Origin: an uncultured Celeribacter sp.
Lineage (GTDB): Bacteria > Pseudomonadota > Alphaproteobacteria > Rhodobacterales > Rhodobacteraceae
Direction of reading: 5' to 3'
DNA: 64,000 nucleotides
NCBI RefSeq assembly: GCF_963676475.1
Contig: NZ_OY781107.1
Location: 496,001-560,000, forward strand
The number at the start of each line of letters is the position of its first letter. Position 1 is the stretch's first letter. Below are positions 9,292-17,305 of the stretch, piece by piece. The translations under genes and the position numbers were made by a program. Under the pieces are notes generated by a model. The model had not been told where the DNA came from. It saw nothing but the letters and a program-made list of their open reading frames with translations, and did not search any database.

Positions 9292-10119
9292 ATGTCGAAT
9301 GCACAGCTCGAAGCCGCCATCGAAGCCGCGTGGGACGCGCGCGATACGATCACCCCTGCAACCGGCGGCGAAACCCGCGAAGCCATCGAGGCCACGCTCA
9401 ATGCACTCGACAAAGGTGAGCTGCGCGTCGCCGAGAAACAGGATGACGGCAGCTGGCATGTGAATCAATGGGCCAAGAAAGCCGTACTTCTGGGCTTCCG
9501 CATCAAGGACATGGAATTGCACGACGGCGGCCCGCAAGGCTCCGGCTGGTGGGACAAGGTCGACAGCAAGTTCAAAGGTTGGGGCACCGCCGAGTTCAAA
9601 GAGGCCGGTTTCCGCGCCGTGCCGAACGCCGTGGTCCGCAAATCCGCCTACATCGCGCCGGGCGTCGTGTTGATGCCGTCCTTCGTGAACCTCGGCGCAC
9701 ACGTCGACACCGGCACCATGGTCGACACCTGGGCCACCGTTGGCTCCTGTGCGCAGATCGGCAAGAACGTCCACCTCTCCGGCGGCGTGGGCATCGGCGG
9801 CGTGCTTGAACCGATGCAGGCTGGCCCGACCATCATCGAAGACAATTGCTTCATCGGCGCGCGCTCCGAAGTGGTCGAGGGCGTGATCGTCCGCGAAGGC
9901 TCCGTGCTGGGCATGGGGGTTTTCATCGGTCAATCCACCAAGATCGTCGACCGCGAAACCGGCGAAGTGATGTACGGCGAAGTGCCGCCCTACTCCGTCG
10001 TCGTCGCGGGCACCATGCCGTCGAAGAACGGTGTGAACCTCTACTGCGCGGTGATCGTGAAGCGTGTGGACGCGAAAACCCGCTCCAAAACCGGGATTAA
10101 CGAGCTTCTGCGCGACTGA
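9292..10119 (+). CDS. dapD: Tetrahydrodipicolinate N-succinyltransferase
   Basis: Lysine/diaminopimelate pathway, succinyl branch: adds succinyl from succinyl-CoA to tetrahydrodipicolinate. 275 residues, the usual length, with a left-handed beta-helix of hexapeptide repeats visible as spaced small/hydrophobic triplets from [16 protein letters not shown] through [11 protein letters not shown] placed the start at the second ATG (9292), preceded by GGAGACCAAC; a further ATG six codons upstream is less well supported. dapE, the later succinyl-branch enzyme, lies 5 kb away. Confidence 0.95.
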   Translation: MSNAQLEAAIEAAWDARDTITPATGGETREAIEATLNALDKGELRVAEKQDDGSWHVNQWAKKAVLLGFRIKDMELHDGGPQGSGWWDKVDSKFKGWGTAEFKEAGFRAVPNAVVRKSAYIAPGVVLMPSFVNLGAHVDTGTMVDTWATVGSCAQIGKNVHLSGGVGIGGVLEPMQAGPTIIEDNCFIGARSEVVEGVIVREGSVLGMGVFIGQSTKIVDRETGEVMYGEVPPYSVVVAGTMPSKNGVNLYCAVIVKRVDAKTRSKTGINELLRD

Positions 10120-10139
10120 GTTTCAGCGCTTTGAGGTTT

Positions 10140-10177
10140 ACGGGCGTCGTGTGGGGAACCTTTCGGCGCCCGTTTTC
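10140..10177 (+). terminator. Intrinsic terminator after dapD
   Basis: ACGGGCG (10140-10146) pairs with CGCCCGT (10167-10173), followed by TTTTCGTT. The loop is long (20 bases). Confidence 0.7.
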
Positions 10178-10196
10178 GTTGAAAGATGTGCTAAAG

Positions 10197-10302
10197 CGTT
10201 TTTCGTTTAATCTGAATCAGATTGAGCGAAAAACGTTGCCACACTGAATTGATATTGCTGCGTTTCTCAAAAATTGAGTGCCTCAAGTTTTTTGAGAAAC
10301 GC
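10197..10302. repeat. Two adjacent palindromic elements, one of a dispersed AGAAACGC family
   Basis: First hairpin 10197-10235: arms CGTTTTTCG/CGAAAAACG extended through AATCTGA/TCAGATT, 17 of 19 positions pairing. Second hairpin 10260-10302: arms GCGTTTCTCAAAAA and TTTTTGAGAAACGC, a 14-bp perfect match. The outer end AGAAACGCTTTAA recurs at 32787-32797 and near 57000, marking a dispersed intergenic palindrome family. It lies between dapD and a small membrane protein gene. Confidence 0.75.
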
Positions 10303-10319
10303 TTTAAATGGAGGGAACC

Positions 10320-10562
10320 ATGGGACTTGGACTGATCGCATCAATCATCGTCGGCGGGCTTGCGGGCTGGATCGCCAGCAGCTTCATGAAGGCCGACACG
10401 GGTCTTTTGGCCAATATTCTTTTGGGTATCGTGGGCGCTTTTGTGCTCAACCTGATCCTGTCGCTCGTCGGCATCTATGCCGCGAACAGCTGGGTGCCGC
10501 AGCTCATCGTCGGGATTTTCGGCGCGAGCCTGTTGATCTGGCTGGCCCGGCGCCTGCGGTAA
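10320..10562 (+). CDS. GlsB/YeaQ/YmgE-type small stress membrane protein
   Basis: 80 residues, almost entirely hydrophobic, with the glycine-rich first segment LIASIIVGGLAGWIASSFM, a second helix ILLGIVGAFVLNLILSLVG and a third near the C-terminus ending in WLARRLR. This is the pattern of the transglycosylase-associated/YeaQ family, usually stress-induced and of unknown mechanism. The ATG at 10320 has GGAGGG just upstream. Confidence 0.8.
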   Translation: MGLGLIASIIVGGLAGWIASSFMKADTGLLANILLGIVGAFVLNLILSLVGIYAANSWVPQLIVGIFGASLLIWLARRLR

Positions 10563-10580
10563 GCCGCGCCGGGACTGATT

Positions 10581-10850
10581 CTAGATTTGAGGAAAACTCG
10601 CGCCCCACACCCGGGGCGCGTCATGTGTCAGGCGCTTGGCCTCAATCTCTGTCAAATGCGCCAAAGCGCGAGCCTCGCAGCCCCCGCTTTGCTTCAATGC
10701 CTTAGCCCAAAGCCTGCGCACAGAGCGCGGCGACCATGGCAAAGCTGCCTCCGCCAGCCAAAGTCGCAACGTGCGCGGCAGGTGGTCGAACTCTCGCATC
10801 GGATCGCTCGACCGCCTGCGTTTGCGCAGGGAGGTCTTGAGATTGCTCAT
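10581..10850 (-). CDS. DUF6525-like small basic protein
   Basis: 89 residues, strongly basic N-terminus (MSNLKTSLRKRRRSSDPMRE) followed by LRLWLAEAALPWSPRSVRR. This matches a short Rhodobacterales family I recall as DUF6525; function unknown. Its ATG overlaps the stop of the CobW-family gene upstream (TCAT at 10847-10850), so the two are translationally coupled. Confidence 0.65.
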   Translation of the reverse strand: MSNLKTSLRKRRRSSDPMREFDHLPRTLRLWLAEAALPWSPRSVRRLWAKALKQSGGCEARALAHLTEIEAKRLTHDAPRVWGASFPQI

Positions 10851-12052
10851 GCCGCGGCCCGGCCCCATTTCGGGAAGGGGTCTTTGAGGGTTTGGGCCAG
10901 ATTAGGGTCGATTTTATCCTCGGGGCCGATCAAAGCGGAATCGAGTTTCGCCCGAATCTGAGCCTCATCCATGCCTGAGCCGATAAAGACGATCTCCTGG
11001 CGGCGGTCGCCGAATCCATCGACCCAAACTTCGGCAATTTGCGCCCGGCCTTCGGGGTGATTGGGCCAATATTTCTCCGGCACGGCGGCCCACCAATTGC
11101 CCAAAGGCTTGATTGTGCTGAGCGCACCGGCCATGGAAAATTCGGCGGCCCATTCGGGGCGGGTGGCCATCCAGAAATGGCCTTTCGCGCGGATGACGCC
11201 GGGCAAATCGCCGTTCAGAACGATCTCAATCGCGGTCGGATCAAAGGGACGGCGCGCACGATAGACGAAGGACGTCACATCGTATTCATCGGTTTCCGGG
11301 ACGTGATTGGCGAAACCGTAGAGCTCCTTGGCCCAAAGCGGATGCTCATGGGCGTGGTCGAAATCAAAGAGGCCGGTGCCGAGGACCTCCTCTGTGGCGA
11401 CCTCTGAGAAATCGGTTTCGATCACCTTGGCGTCGGGGTTGAGGGCTGCAACGATTTTACGCGCGGCGAGAACTTTGTCGGGGCCCGCATCCGTAACCTT
11501 GTTCAACACGATCACATCGGCGAATTCGATCTGATCGACCAACAGATCGACGATGCAACGTTGATCGCCATCCCCCGCCACCTCACCGCGATCTTCGAGA
11601 AAATCGTGGCTGGAATAGTCGTTCAGCATGTTGACCGTGTCGACCACCGTCACCATCGTGTCGAGGCGCGCGATGTCATCCAGGCTTTCGCCATGTTCAT
11701 CACGGAATTCAAACGTCGCGGCCACAGGCAGCGGCTCCGCGATGCCGGTCGATTCGATCAGCAGGTAATCGTATTTATTCGCCTCTGCAAGCCGACGCAC
11801 CTCGGTCAAAAGATCGTCTCGCAATGTGCAGCAGATGCAGCCATTGCTCATCTCGACCAGCGTTTCCTCTGTCCGGGACAGATCGGCCCCGCCTTGGCGC
11901 ACCAGATCGGCGTCGATGTTCACCTCGGACATATCGTTGACGATCACCGCCACGCGCAGACCGGCGCGATTGTTCAGGAGGCGATTGAGTAGGGTTGTTT
12001 TCCCGGAGCCGAGAAAGCCGGAAAGGACAGTGACGGGCAAGCGTTCGGACAT
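10847..12052 (-). CDS. CobW/COG0523-family GTPase, probable zinc chaperone
   Basis: 401 residues. Walker A is GFLGSGKTTLLN near the N-terminus, the family metal-binding CxCC motif is in GCICCTLRDDLL, and VLNKVTDAGPD carries the guanine-recognition NKxD. The C-terminal CobW_C domain contains GHFWMATRPEW. COG0523 proteins deliver or allocate metals, often zinc under starvation. A near-palindromic AT-rich site 40 bases upstream (12093-12106) resembles a Zur operator, which supports a zinc role. The DUF6525-like gene follows in the same transcript. Confidence 0.88.
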   Translation of the reverse strand: MSERLPVTVLSGFLGSGKTTLLNRLLNNRAGLRVAVIVNDMSEVNIDADLVRQGGADLSRTEETLVEMSNGCICCTLRDDLLTEVRRLAEANKYDYLLIESTGIAEPLPVAATFEFRDEHGESLDDIARLDTMVTVVDTVNMLNDYSSHDFLEDRGEVAGDGDQRCIVDLLVDQIEFADVIVLNKVTDAGPDKVLAARKIVAALNPDAKVIETDFSEVATEEVLGTGLFDFDHAHEHPLWAKELYGFANHVPETDEYDVTSFVYRARRPFDPTAIEIVLNGDLPGVIRAKGHFWMATRPEWAAEFSMAGALSTIKPLGNWWAAVPEKYWPNHPEGRAQIAEVWVDGFGDRRQEIVFIGSGMDEAQIRAKLDSALIGPEDKIDPNLAQTLKDPFPKWGRAAA

Positions 12053-12092
12053 AGGTAAGTTCCTTCGTGGAGAGACGGGTGCGAGTTTTAGA

Positions 12093-12106
12093 TATGTAAT
12101 AACATA
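12093..12106. promoter_or_regulatory. Candidate Zur operator
   Basis: TATGTAATAACATA is an almost perfect palindrome of the TATGT-n4-ACATA type, upstream of the CobW-family GTPase start and between it and the divergent gene at 12169. Alphaproteobacterial Zur sites have a similar AT-rich dyad. Assignment is inference from motif and context. Confidence 0.45.
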
Positions 12107-12168
12107 ACGTCAATCCCACATAAAAACCCCCTGCTTGACTTTTGCCCGGCCCTCCGCAAAGGAGAGGC

Positions 12169-12519
12169 ATGTCGAAAACATCCAAACCCTCCCGCCAAAA
12201 AGTCTACACGCTCCTGGTCGAGATCGGCCGCAAGGAGGGCGATGGCCTGCCCAAAGGCGCCACGGGCGGAGCGTTGATGATCTATGCCTCAGGCGTGGAC
12301 GAGGCCGAAGCCGTGCGCGAAACCGTCGCGATCCTGAAACAGGCCGACGTGGCGCCGCTGGATGTCACGGGCTACGGCACACTCGAAGAGCGGCTCGAAG
12401 AGGGCCACGAGATTTCCGATGAGGAAAAAGAGCTGATGCAGCGCGCTCTCGATGAGAACTCGGTGATCGTCGCACAGATGACGCCGTTTTTCGAGGATGA
12501 CACCGGCACGCGTCACTAA
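12169..12519 (+). CDS. Conserved hypothetical acidic protein
   Basis: 116 residues starting MSKTSKPSRQKVYTLLVEIG, with GATGGALMIYASGVDEAEAV in the middle and an acidic C-terminal half. I do not recognise a domain. The ATG has GGAGAGGC directly upstream. The gene is divergent from the CobW GTPase across a 116-base gap that holds the candidate Zur dyad, so shared metal-dependent control is possible but unproven. Confidence 0.6.
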   Translation: MSKTSKPSRQKVYTLLVEIGRKEGDGLPKGATGGALMIYASGVDEAEAVRETVAILKQADVAPLDVTGYGTLEERLEEGHEISDEEKELMQRALDENSVIVAQMTPFFEDDTGTRH

Positions 12520-12551
12520 GGCATTTGGCGCCTATCGCGCTGGATTAGAGC

Positions 12552-13604
12552 CTATTTGGCCCCGAACCATTTGCGATAAATCGTGTCATAGGTCCCGTTT
12601 TCGCGAAGCTTCAACAGGCTGTGATTGATCTGATCGGCATAGGGAGAGCTGGTCGGCAAAGCGATGCCGTAGTTTTCCGGCAAGAAAATCGGCCCCACCA
12701 TACGCCCCACACCCCGGCCCTCATGGTTTACATAATAGGCCAGGATGGGCGCATCGAAGACGACAGCATCAATATCGTCATTCTCAAACGCCTCGATCAG
12801 CTCCCCGGGATTCGCGTAATCCACAAAATTGAGATCGCGACGCATAAGGAATTCGGCCGCCGTCGAATTGGCAACGGTGCCAATGGATTTGCCATAGAGA
12901 TCGCCAATGCCGGAGACGTTCGACTGGATCGCCTCGACCGTCAGTACGGCTGTGATCCGGGCAACGAAGACAGACACAATAAACAGAGACGAAATCACCA
13001 GAAAGACGCCAAAAACGCGGCCCAGCGGGGAGCGGGGCTGACGCTCTTCGAAGCCGCCATTCACAACGAGGTTCAGGGCCCACCAAAAGGCCGGGAACAT
13101 CGCCTTGCGCGCAGGCATGTTGAAATACTCTTGGTGATGTTTCTCGAAATACCACATCAACATGCCACCGCCGAACAACAGGGCAAAGGCGCCCGCAATA
13201 TACAAAAGCATGTCTTTTGACAGGATCGCCGTCCAAATCGTGACCTCGCCGCCATCGGCGCGCGTCATGATCTGAAGCCCGGCCTCGAAAATCGGCTGGG
13301 TGAAATCCATCACCAATTCGCGGTTCGAGGTGATCGAGATATTGGCAATCGCGGCGTCCGCTTCACCCGTCTCGATCGCCCCCAGCATCTCAGCAAAGCT
13401 GTCCACGCGCGAGACAGAGTAGGTCCAGCCCAGATCTTCGGCCAAGGCCTCCCAAAGGTCCATGGAAAAGCCGGTTTGTTCGCCATCGACTTCCATAGAA
13501 AATGGCTCGCGAGTCACGGTCATGACCCGATGATCTTGAGCCGCGGCCATCACGGGACCGAACAGGACAAAGAGCGTCGCAAAAATGCGAAGGACGTGTT
13601 TCAT
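12552..13604 (-). CDS. Prokaryotic ionotropic glutamate-receptor-like ligand-gated channel
   Basis: 350 residues. A signal peptide ends near residue 22. A periplasmic binding domain (about 25-120 plus 228-350) is split by a channel module: TM1 at about 132-153, a re-entrant pore loop at about 169-186 (FPAFWWALNLVVNGGF), and TM2 at about 196-224 ending VARITAVLT. This order and the TM2 end match GluR0-type bacterial receptors. The filter is not the TVGYG potassium signature; the corresponding stretch reads VNGGFEE, so selectivity cannot be predicted. The ligand is probably an amino acid, by family. An alternative reading as a plain binding protein does not explain the membrane module. Confidence 0.85.
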   Translation of the reverse strand: MKHVLRIFATLFVLFGPVMAAAQDHRVMTVTREPFSMEVDGEQTGFSMDLWEALAEDLGWTYSVSRVDSFAEMLGAIETGEADAAIANISITSNRELVMDFTQPIFEAGLQIMTRADGGEVTIWTAILSKDMLLYIAGAFALLFGGGMLMWYFEKHHQEYFNMPARKAMFPAFWWALNLVVNGGFEERQPRSPLGRVFGVFLVISSLFIVSVFVARITAVLTVEAIQSNVSGIGDLYGKSIGTVANSTAAEFLMRRDLNFVDYANPGELIEAFENDDIDAVVFDAPILAYYVNHEGRGVGRMVGPIFLPENYGIALPTSSPYADQINHSLLKLRENGTYDTIYRKWFGAK

Positions 13605-13689
13605 CAGATTCCCCCATCTATCTGCGCATATGGCATAGGGCGCGGGCCGCTTTCAATCGTCGATCATAAGAGTGCACTCTCATTAGATG

Positions 13690-14766
13690 TCAGAGATAAC
13701 GAGGTGACATAAGTGCAACGGCTTCGTGCCTCAGAAGCGTCATGGTCGCTGTCGCGTCCTTTTGTGGCAGGCTGTCATAAGGCAAATGCGCAAGACGCGT
13801 CAGGCCGTGAGACGTGCTGTCATGATGTTGTCCCGTGGCGAGCACGGAAATTCCCGCGATGCGAAAAGGCTGTGGCTCTTCCAGCACAAGCATATATCGT
13901 TTTGACATGAGGCCAGCCCTGCGGTGCGCAACAGGCAGGAACGGCGCCAGATGCATAGGCTTCACGGCCACATGTTCTACCCCGAAAAGATAGGCGGCAT
14001 CGACACCTTCGGTCAGAATTTCGCAGCGCGGCGTCAGATCGAGCGTTTGTTTGAGGTTCTGGAAAGGGCGCCGGACACGCAAGGGGGCAAGGCTGCCAAT
14101 GGCAGGCACATGAGAGACGATTCCGGCCAAAAGACGTGTTTTTGACCCAGAAGACGTCACAATCTCTGCGCCGGGCCTCAGTGTCTCGATCGGCTGCGCT
14201 CCGGTTGCTGTCTCAACCAGAGCCCCTGCACCGATGCCCTCGGAATACCCCAAGGGTTCGATGTGATCCGCGAAGGCGAAACAGTGCACTTCGGGCGCCA
14301 ATGCGGTGCAATCGACCCCGTAAAGAACACGCGCCAAATCCTCTTCATGCAAAGCCGCACAGCCGCCCCTCGATGTTTTCAACTCACCCGTTTCGAGATG
14401 TTCGGCGCCAAGCCACGCAGATTGTTGACTCAGGTCCCAGCTGTAGCTGATGCGAATGAGGGCGTCCTTGGGCCAGGCCGACAGATCCAGAGACAGAACG
14501 GAAAGCTCCTGCCCGGCTTCAACAGCGACCCAAAGCCTGCCATTCGGCCCCAGAACCATATGCAAGCTGCGCCGAAATCGGTCATGCCGTTCATATTCGA
14601 TGAGATCGAGCGGTTGATTGAACTGATCCGGGATCGCCACTTCCAAAAGCAGGCTTCCTTGAGACAGCGCGCGGCAAAGGACTTTTGCACGCGAGGCTCC
14701 CTTGTCCAAGCCATGGGGATTGTACACGGGATGTCGATCCGTCGCTCCGGCCCCTAACCAGCTCAT
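13690..14766 (-). CDS. Hint-domain (Hedgehog/intein) protein
   Basis: 358 residues. The C-terminal half begins GIGAGALVETATGAQPIETL, the hallmark of the Hint_2 domain common in Rhodobacterales, and ends in a catalytic-like His segment. The first residue of a classical Hint domain would be Cys or Ser; here the block starts with Gly/Ala, so autocleavage is doubtful. The N-terminal 180 residues are not recognised. I chose the ATG at 14766, preceded by GGAGGCGGAG; a GTG 14 codons upstream is possible. Confidence 0.7.
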   Translation of the reverse strand: MSWLGAGATDRHPVYNPHGLDKGASRAKVLCRALSQGSLLLEVAIPDQFNQPLDLIEYERHDRFRRSLHMVLGPNGRLWVAVEAGQELSVLSLDLSAWPKDALIRISYSWDLSQQSAWLGAEHLETGELKTSRGGCAALHEEDLARVLYGVDCTALAPEVHCFAFADHIEPLGYSEGIGAGALVETATGAQPIETLRPGAEIVTSSGSKTRLLAGIVSHVPAIGSLAPLRVRRPFQNLKQTLDLTPRCEILTEGVDAAYLFGVEHVAVKPMHLAPFLPVAHRRAGLMSKRYMLVLEEPQPFRIAGISVLATGQHHDSTSHGLTRLAHLPYDSLPQKDATATMTLLRHEAVALMSPRYL

Positions 14767-15088
14767 CTCCGCCTCCGACAACCAAAACCGTTCCTTGAGG
14801 CAGTTCACAAAACCATAGACATAGGTGCTCCCTCAGCGAAATCGCCAAGATGCACATCACACTCATTACGTGGAGAAAAGATCGCTCGGGTTGACCCGAT
14901 GTCGCTCTGATCGCCTGCCTCACATTATTTTTCAGAATGCTAAACACATTCTGGCGCACCTGTTAACTATTTCTTTACGTCATCCATTGCTGTGCAAAGT
15001 TTCTGTTACGGCTATGACACAACCTTCGCATTGCCCCTCGACGCGCGCCTCGGTAACTCTACGGGAGAACTCTGCCAAAGGACGCCGC
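14767..15088. other. Intergenic region between divergent Hint-protein and dapE genes
   Basis: 322 bases with lower GC than the flanks. It must hold both promoters; I see no convincing gene, repeat or operator. AAAGGA lies 7 bases before the dapE ATG. Confidence 0.6.
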
Positions 15089-16234
15089 ATGCCCCTAGAC
15101 CCCGTCGACTTGACCGCCGCCCTCATTCGCTGCCCAAGTGTCACGCCGATTGAAGGCGGTGCGCTTGAGTTGCTCGATAAAACTTTGACAGAGGCCGGGT
15201 TTGACTGCACTCGAGTCGACCGCAACGGCACGCCAAACCTTTTTGCCCGCTGGGGCGCCAAGGCCGCGCCGCGCACGCTGGGCTTTAACGGTCATACCGA
15301 TGTGGTCCCGGTTGGGGACGAGGCGGCATGGACCTGCGATCCCTTTGGTGGCGAGATCAAGGACGGCAAACTTTGGGGTCGGGGGGCGACCGATATGAAG
15401 TCCGGGGTCGCCGCTTTCGTGGCGGCCGCCTGCGATTATGCGACCCAAACCCAGCCCAAAGACACCGCAATCATCATCACCATAACCGGCGACGAAGAAG
15501 GCGATGCCACAGACGGCACAACGGCTCTCTTGGACTTTATGGACGCGACGGGTGAGGCAATGAGCGACTGTATCGTTGGCGAACCGACCTGTCCGAACAC
15601 CATGGGCGAGATGATGAAAATCGGACGGCGCGGGTCGATCACGGGCTATTTCACCGCGCGCGGTACGCAGGGCCATGTGGCCTACCCGCAGCAGACCAAC
15701 AATCCCGTCCCCGTTCTGGCAAGCCTCATGGCGGAGCTGTCAGCGCATAGCCTCGATCAGGGAACGGAGCATTTCGATCCTTCCAACCTCGAAGTCACGA
15801 CCTTTGATGTTGGCAATGCCGCCACCAACGTCGTGCCTGCTCAGGCGCAAGCGACCGTCAATATTCGTTTCAACGATGCCCATACCGGCGCCTCTCTCAG
15901 CGACTGGATGCGTGCGAAGGCCAAGGCCACCACTGAGCGCACCGGCATCGAGATCGACGTAGACTTTAGTATTTCGGGCGAAAGCTTTTTGACGCCGCCG
16001 GGCCCCTTCGTCGATCTGGTCGCGGCTGCCGTTGCCAAGGAAACCGGCATGTCACCTATTTTGTCCACCACCGGGGGCACATCGGATGCGCGATTTATCA
16101 AGAACCACTGCCCTGTGGTCGAATTCGGGCTGGTTGGCAAGACCATGCACAAGGTCGACGAACATGTGGAGCTTGATCACATCGAAGCCCTCAAAAACGT
16201 CTATTCCCGCCTGATCAGAGACTATTTCGCATGA
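15089..16234 (+). CDS. dapE: Succinyl-diaminopimelate desuccinylase
   Basis: Zinc M20 peptidase-family hydrolase removing succinate from N-succinyl-LL-diaminopimelate. 381 residues. Metal-ligand motifs are GHTDVVPVG (His), [11 protein letters not shown] (Asp) and [12 protein letters not shown] (catalytic Glu pair), with GGTSDARF and the C-terminal His in [12 protein letters not shown] chose the ATG at 15089 with AAAGGA upstream; the open frame extends 88 codons further without family similarity. The stop overlaps the next gene (ATGA), starting a three-gene coupled set. Confidence 0.95.
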   Translation: MPLDPVDLTAALIRCPSVTPIEGGALELLDKTLTEAGFDCTRVDRNGTPNLFARWGAKAAPRTLGFNGHTDVVPVGDEAAWTCDPFGGEIKDGKLWGRGATDMKSGVAAFVAAACDYATQTQPKDTAIIITITGDEEGDATDGTTALLDFMDATGEAMSDCIVGEPTCPNTMGEMMKIGRRGSITGYFTARGTQGHVAYPQQTNNPVPVLASLMAELSAHSLDQGTEHFDPSNLEVTTFDVGNAATNVVPAQAQATVNIRFNDAHTGASLSDWMRAKAKATTERTGIEIDVDFSISGESFLTPPGPFVDLVAAAVAKETGMSPILSTTGGTSDARFIKNHCPVVEFGLVGKTMHKVDEHVELDHIEALKNVYSRLIRDYFA

Positions 16235-16656
16235 CCATCACGATCTCCAAAACCCAGGATATACAAGCCTGTCTCGACCTCAGAATGACCGTCTTCGTCG
16301 AAGAGCAAAACGTGCCTCTCGAAGATGAGATCGACGATCTCGACCCAGTTGCCACGCATTTTCTGGCCACGGATGAAAGCGGTGAGTCAGTTGGCACCGC
16401 ACGTATCTATGAGGTCGGTGAAATTGGCAAAATCGGCCGTGTTTGTGTCGTAAAATCACAACGTGGAACGGGCCTTGGGGCGCGTTTGATCGCGGACTGT
16501 CTCACTGAGCTTCGGCAACGACCGCATTTGAAGCAAGCCAAGCTTGGGGCGCAGACCCATGCGCTTGGGTTCTACGAAAAATTCGGGTTTCAGGGGATCG
16601 GAGAGGAATATCTCGACGGCGGCATCCCGCATCAGGATATGGTCTTGGCCTTGTGA
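16231..16656 (+). CDS. GNAT-family N-acetyltransferase
   Basis: 141 residues with the GNAT core: [12 protein letters not shown] near the N-terminus, the acetyl-CoA loop [15 protein letters not shown] (Q/R-x-x-G-x-G/A), and the C-terminal [13 protein letters not shown]. Closest in pattern to ElaA-type acetyltransferases; substrate unknown. It overlaps dapE by ATGA and its own stop overlaps the next gene by GTGA. Confidence 0.85.
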   Translation: MTITISKTQDIQACLDLRMTVFVEEQNVPLEDEIDDLDPVATHFLATDESGESVGTARIYEVGEIGKIGRVCVVKSQRGTGLGARLIADCLTELRQRPHLKQAKLGAQTHALGFYEKFGFQGIGEEYLDGGIPHQDMVLAL

Positions 16657-17243
16657 AACCCTGCCTGATCGTCATGGTGAAAGAGCCGCGTGCGGGACGA
16701 GTAAAGACCCGACTTGCGCGGGATTTGGGTCTTATTCCCGCGACGCGGTGGTATCGGCATCAGACCTTACTGACACTTCGAAATCTGACCGATCCACGTT
16801 GGGACCTCGTTCTTGCCGTCGCGCCAGATCGCGAAGGATTGCAGAGTTCTTACTGGCCGCGACAGCTTCCCCGCATTCCACAAGGAAGAGGTGACCTTGG
16901 TCAACGCATGGGCCGTGCCTTGCGCCAGATGGCGCCGCGCCCGACCTGTCTCATCGGGTCGGATATTCCAGGCATCGAGAAGGCTCACATTGCCTCAGCT
17001 TTCGCTGCCTTAGGGTCACATTCGGCCTGTCTCGGCCCCGCCACGGATGGTGGATATTGGCTGATCGGCTTACGTCATCCTGCGCAACAACCGGCTGGTT
17101 TTCTGGATCACGTCCGCTGGTCTACAGAATGGGCCAAAGCAGATACGATTGCCTCCGCCAAATCCCTGAATTGGGCTGAATTAGAGACGCTTTCAGACAT
17201 AGACACCGGCGCAGATTACGCGCGATGGTTGGCCCGTATGTGA
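16653..17243 (+). CDS. TIGR04282/DUF2064-type glycosyltransferase-fold protein
   Basis: 196 residues beginning with a GTG codon that overlaps the upstream stop. Motifs are VKEPRAGRVKTRLAR (nucleotide-sugar binding start), GSDIPGI and PATDGGYWLIGL, which define the DUF2064 family named for arsenosugar-type glycosyltransferases. No arsenic genes are nearby, so the biochemical role here is open. Translationally coupled to the acetyltransferase gene. Confidence 0.8.
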   Translation: MKPCLIVMVKEPRAGRVKTRLARDLGLIPATRWYRHQTLLTLRNLTDPRWDLVLAVAPDREGLQSSYWPRQLPRIPQGRGDLGQRMGRALRQMAPRPTCLIGSDIPGIEKAHIASAFAALGSHSACLGPATDGGYWLIGLRHPAQQPAGFLDHVRWSTEWAKADTIASAKSLNWAELETLSDIDTGADYARWLARM

Positions 17244-17305
17244 AATCCGCGCGACGGCGTGCTTTGCCAGTGGTGAGGCGCATCGGCTCATGGTAGAATC
17301 GATCT

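Noticed and set aside
13690..14766. Active self-splicing intein in the Hint protein
   Set aside because: The Hint block starts without the usual Cys or Ser and there is no C-terminal splice junction; more likely a non-splicing Hint_2 protein.
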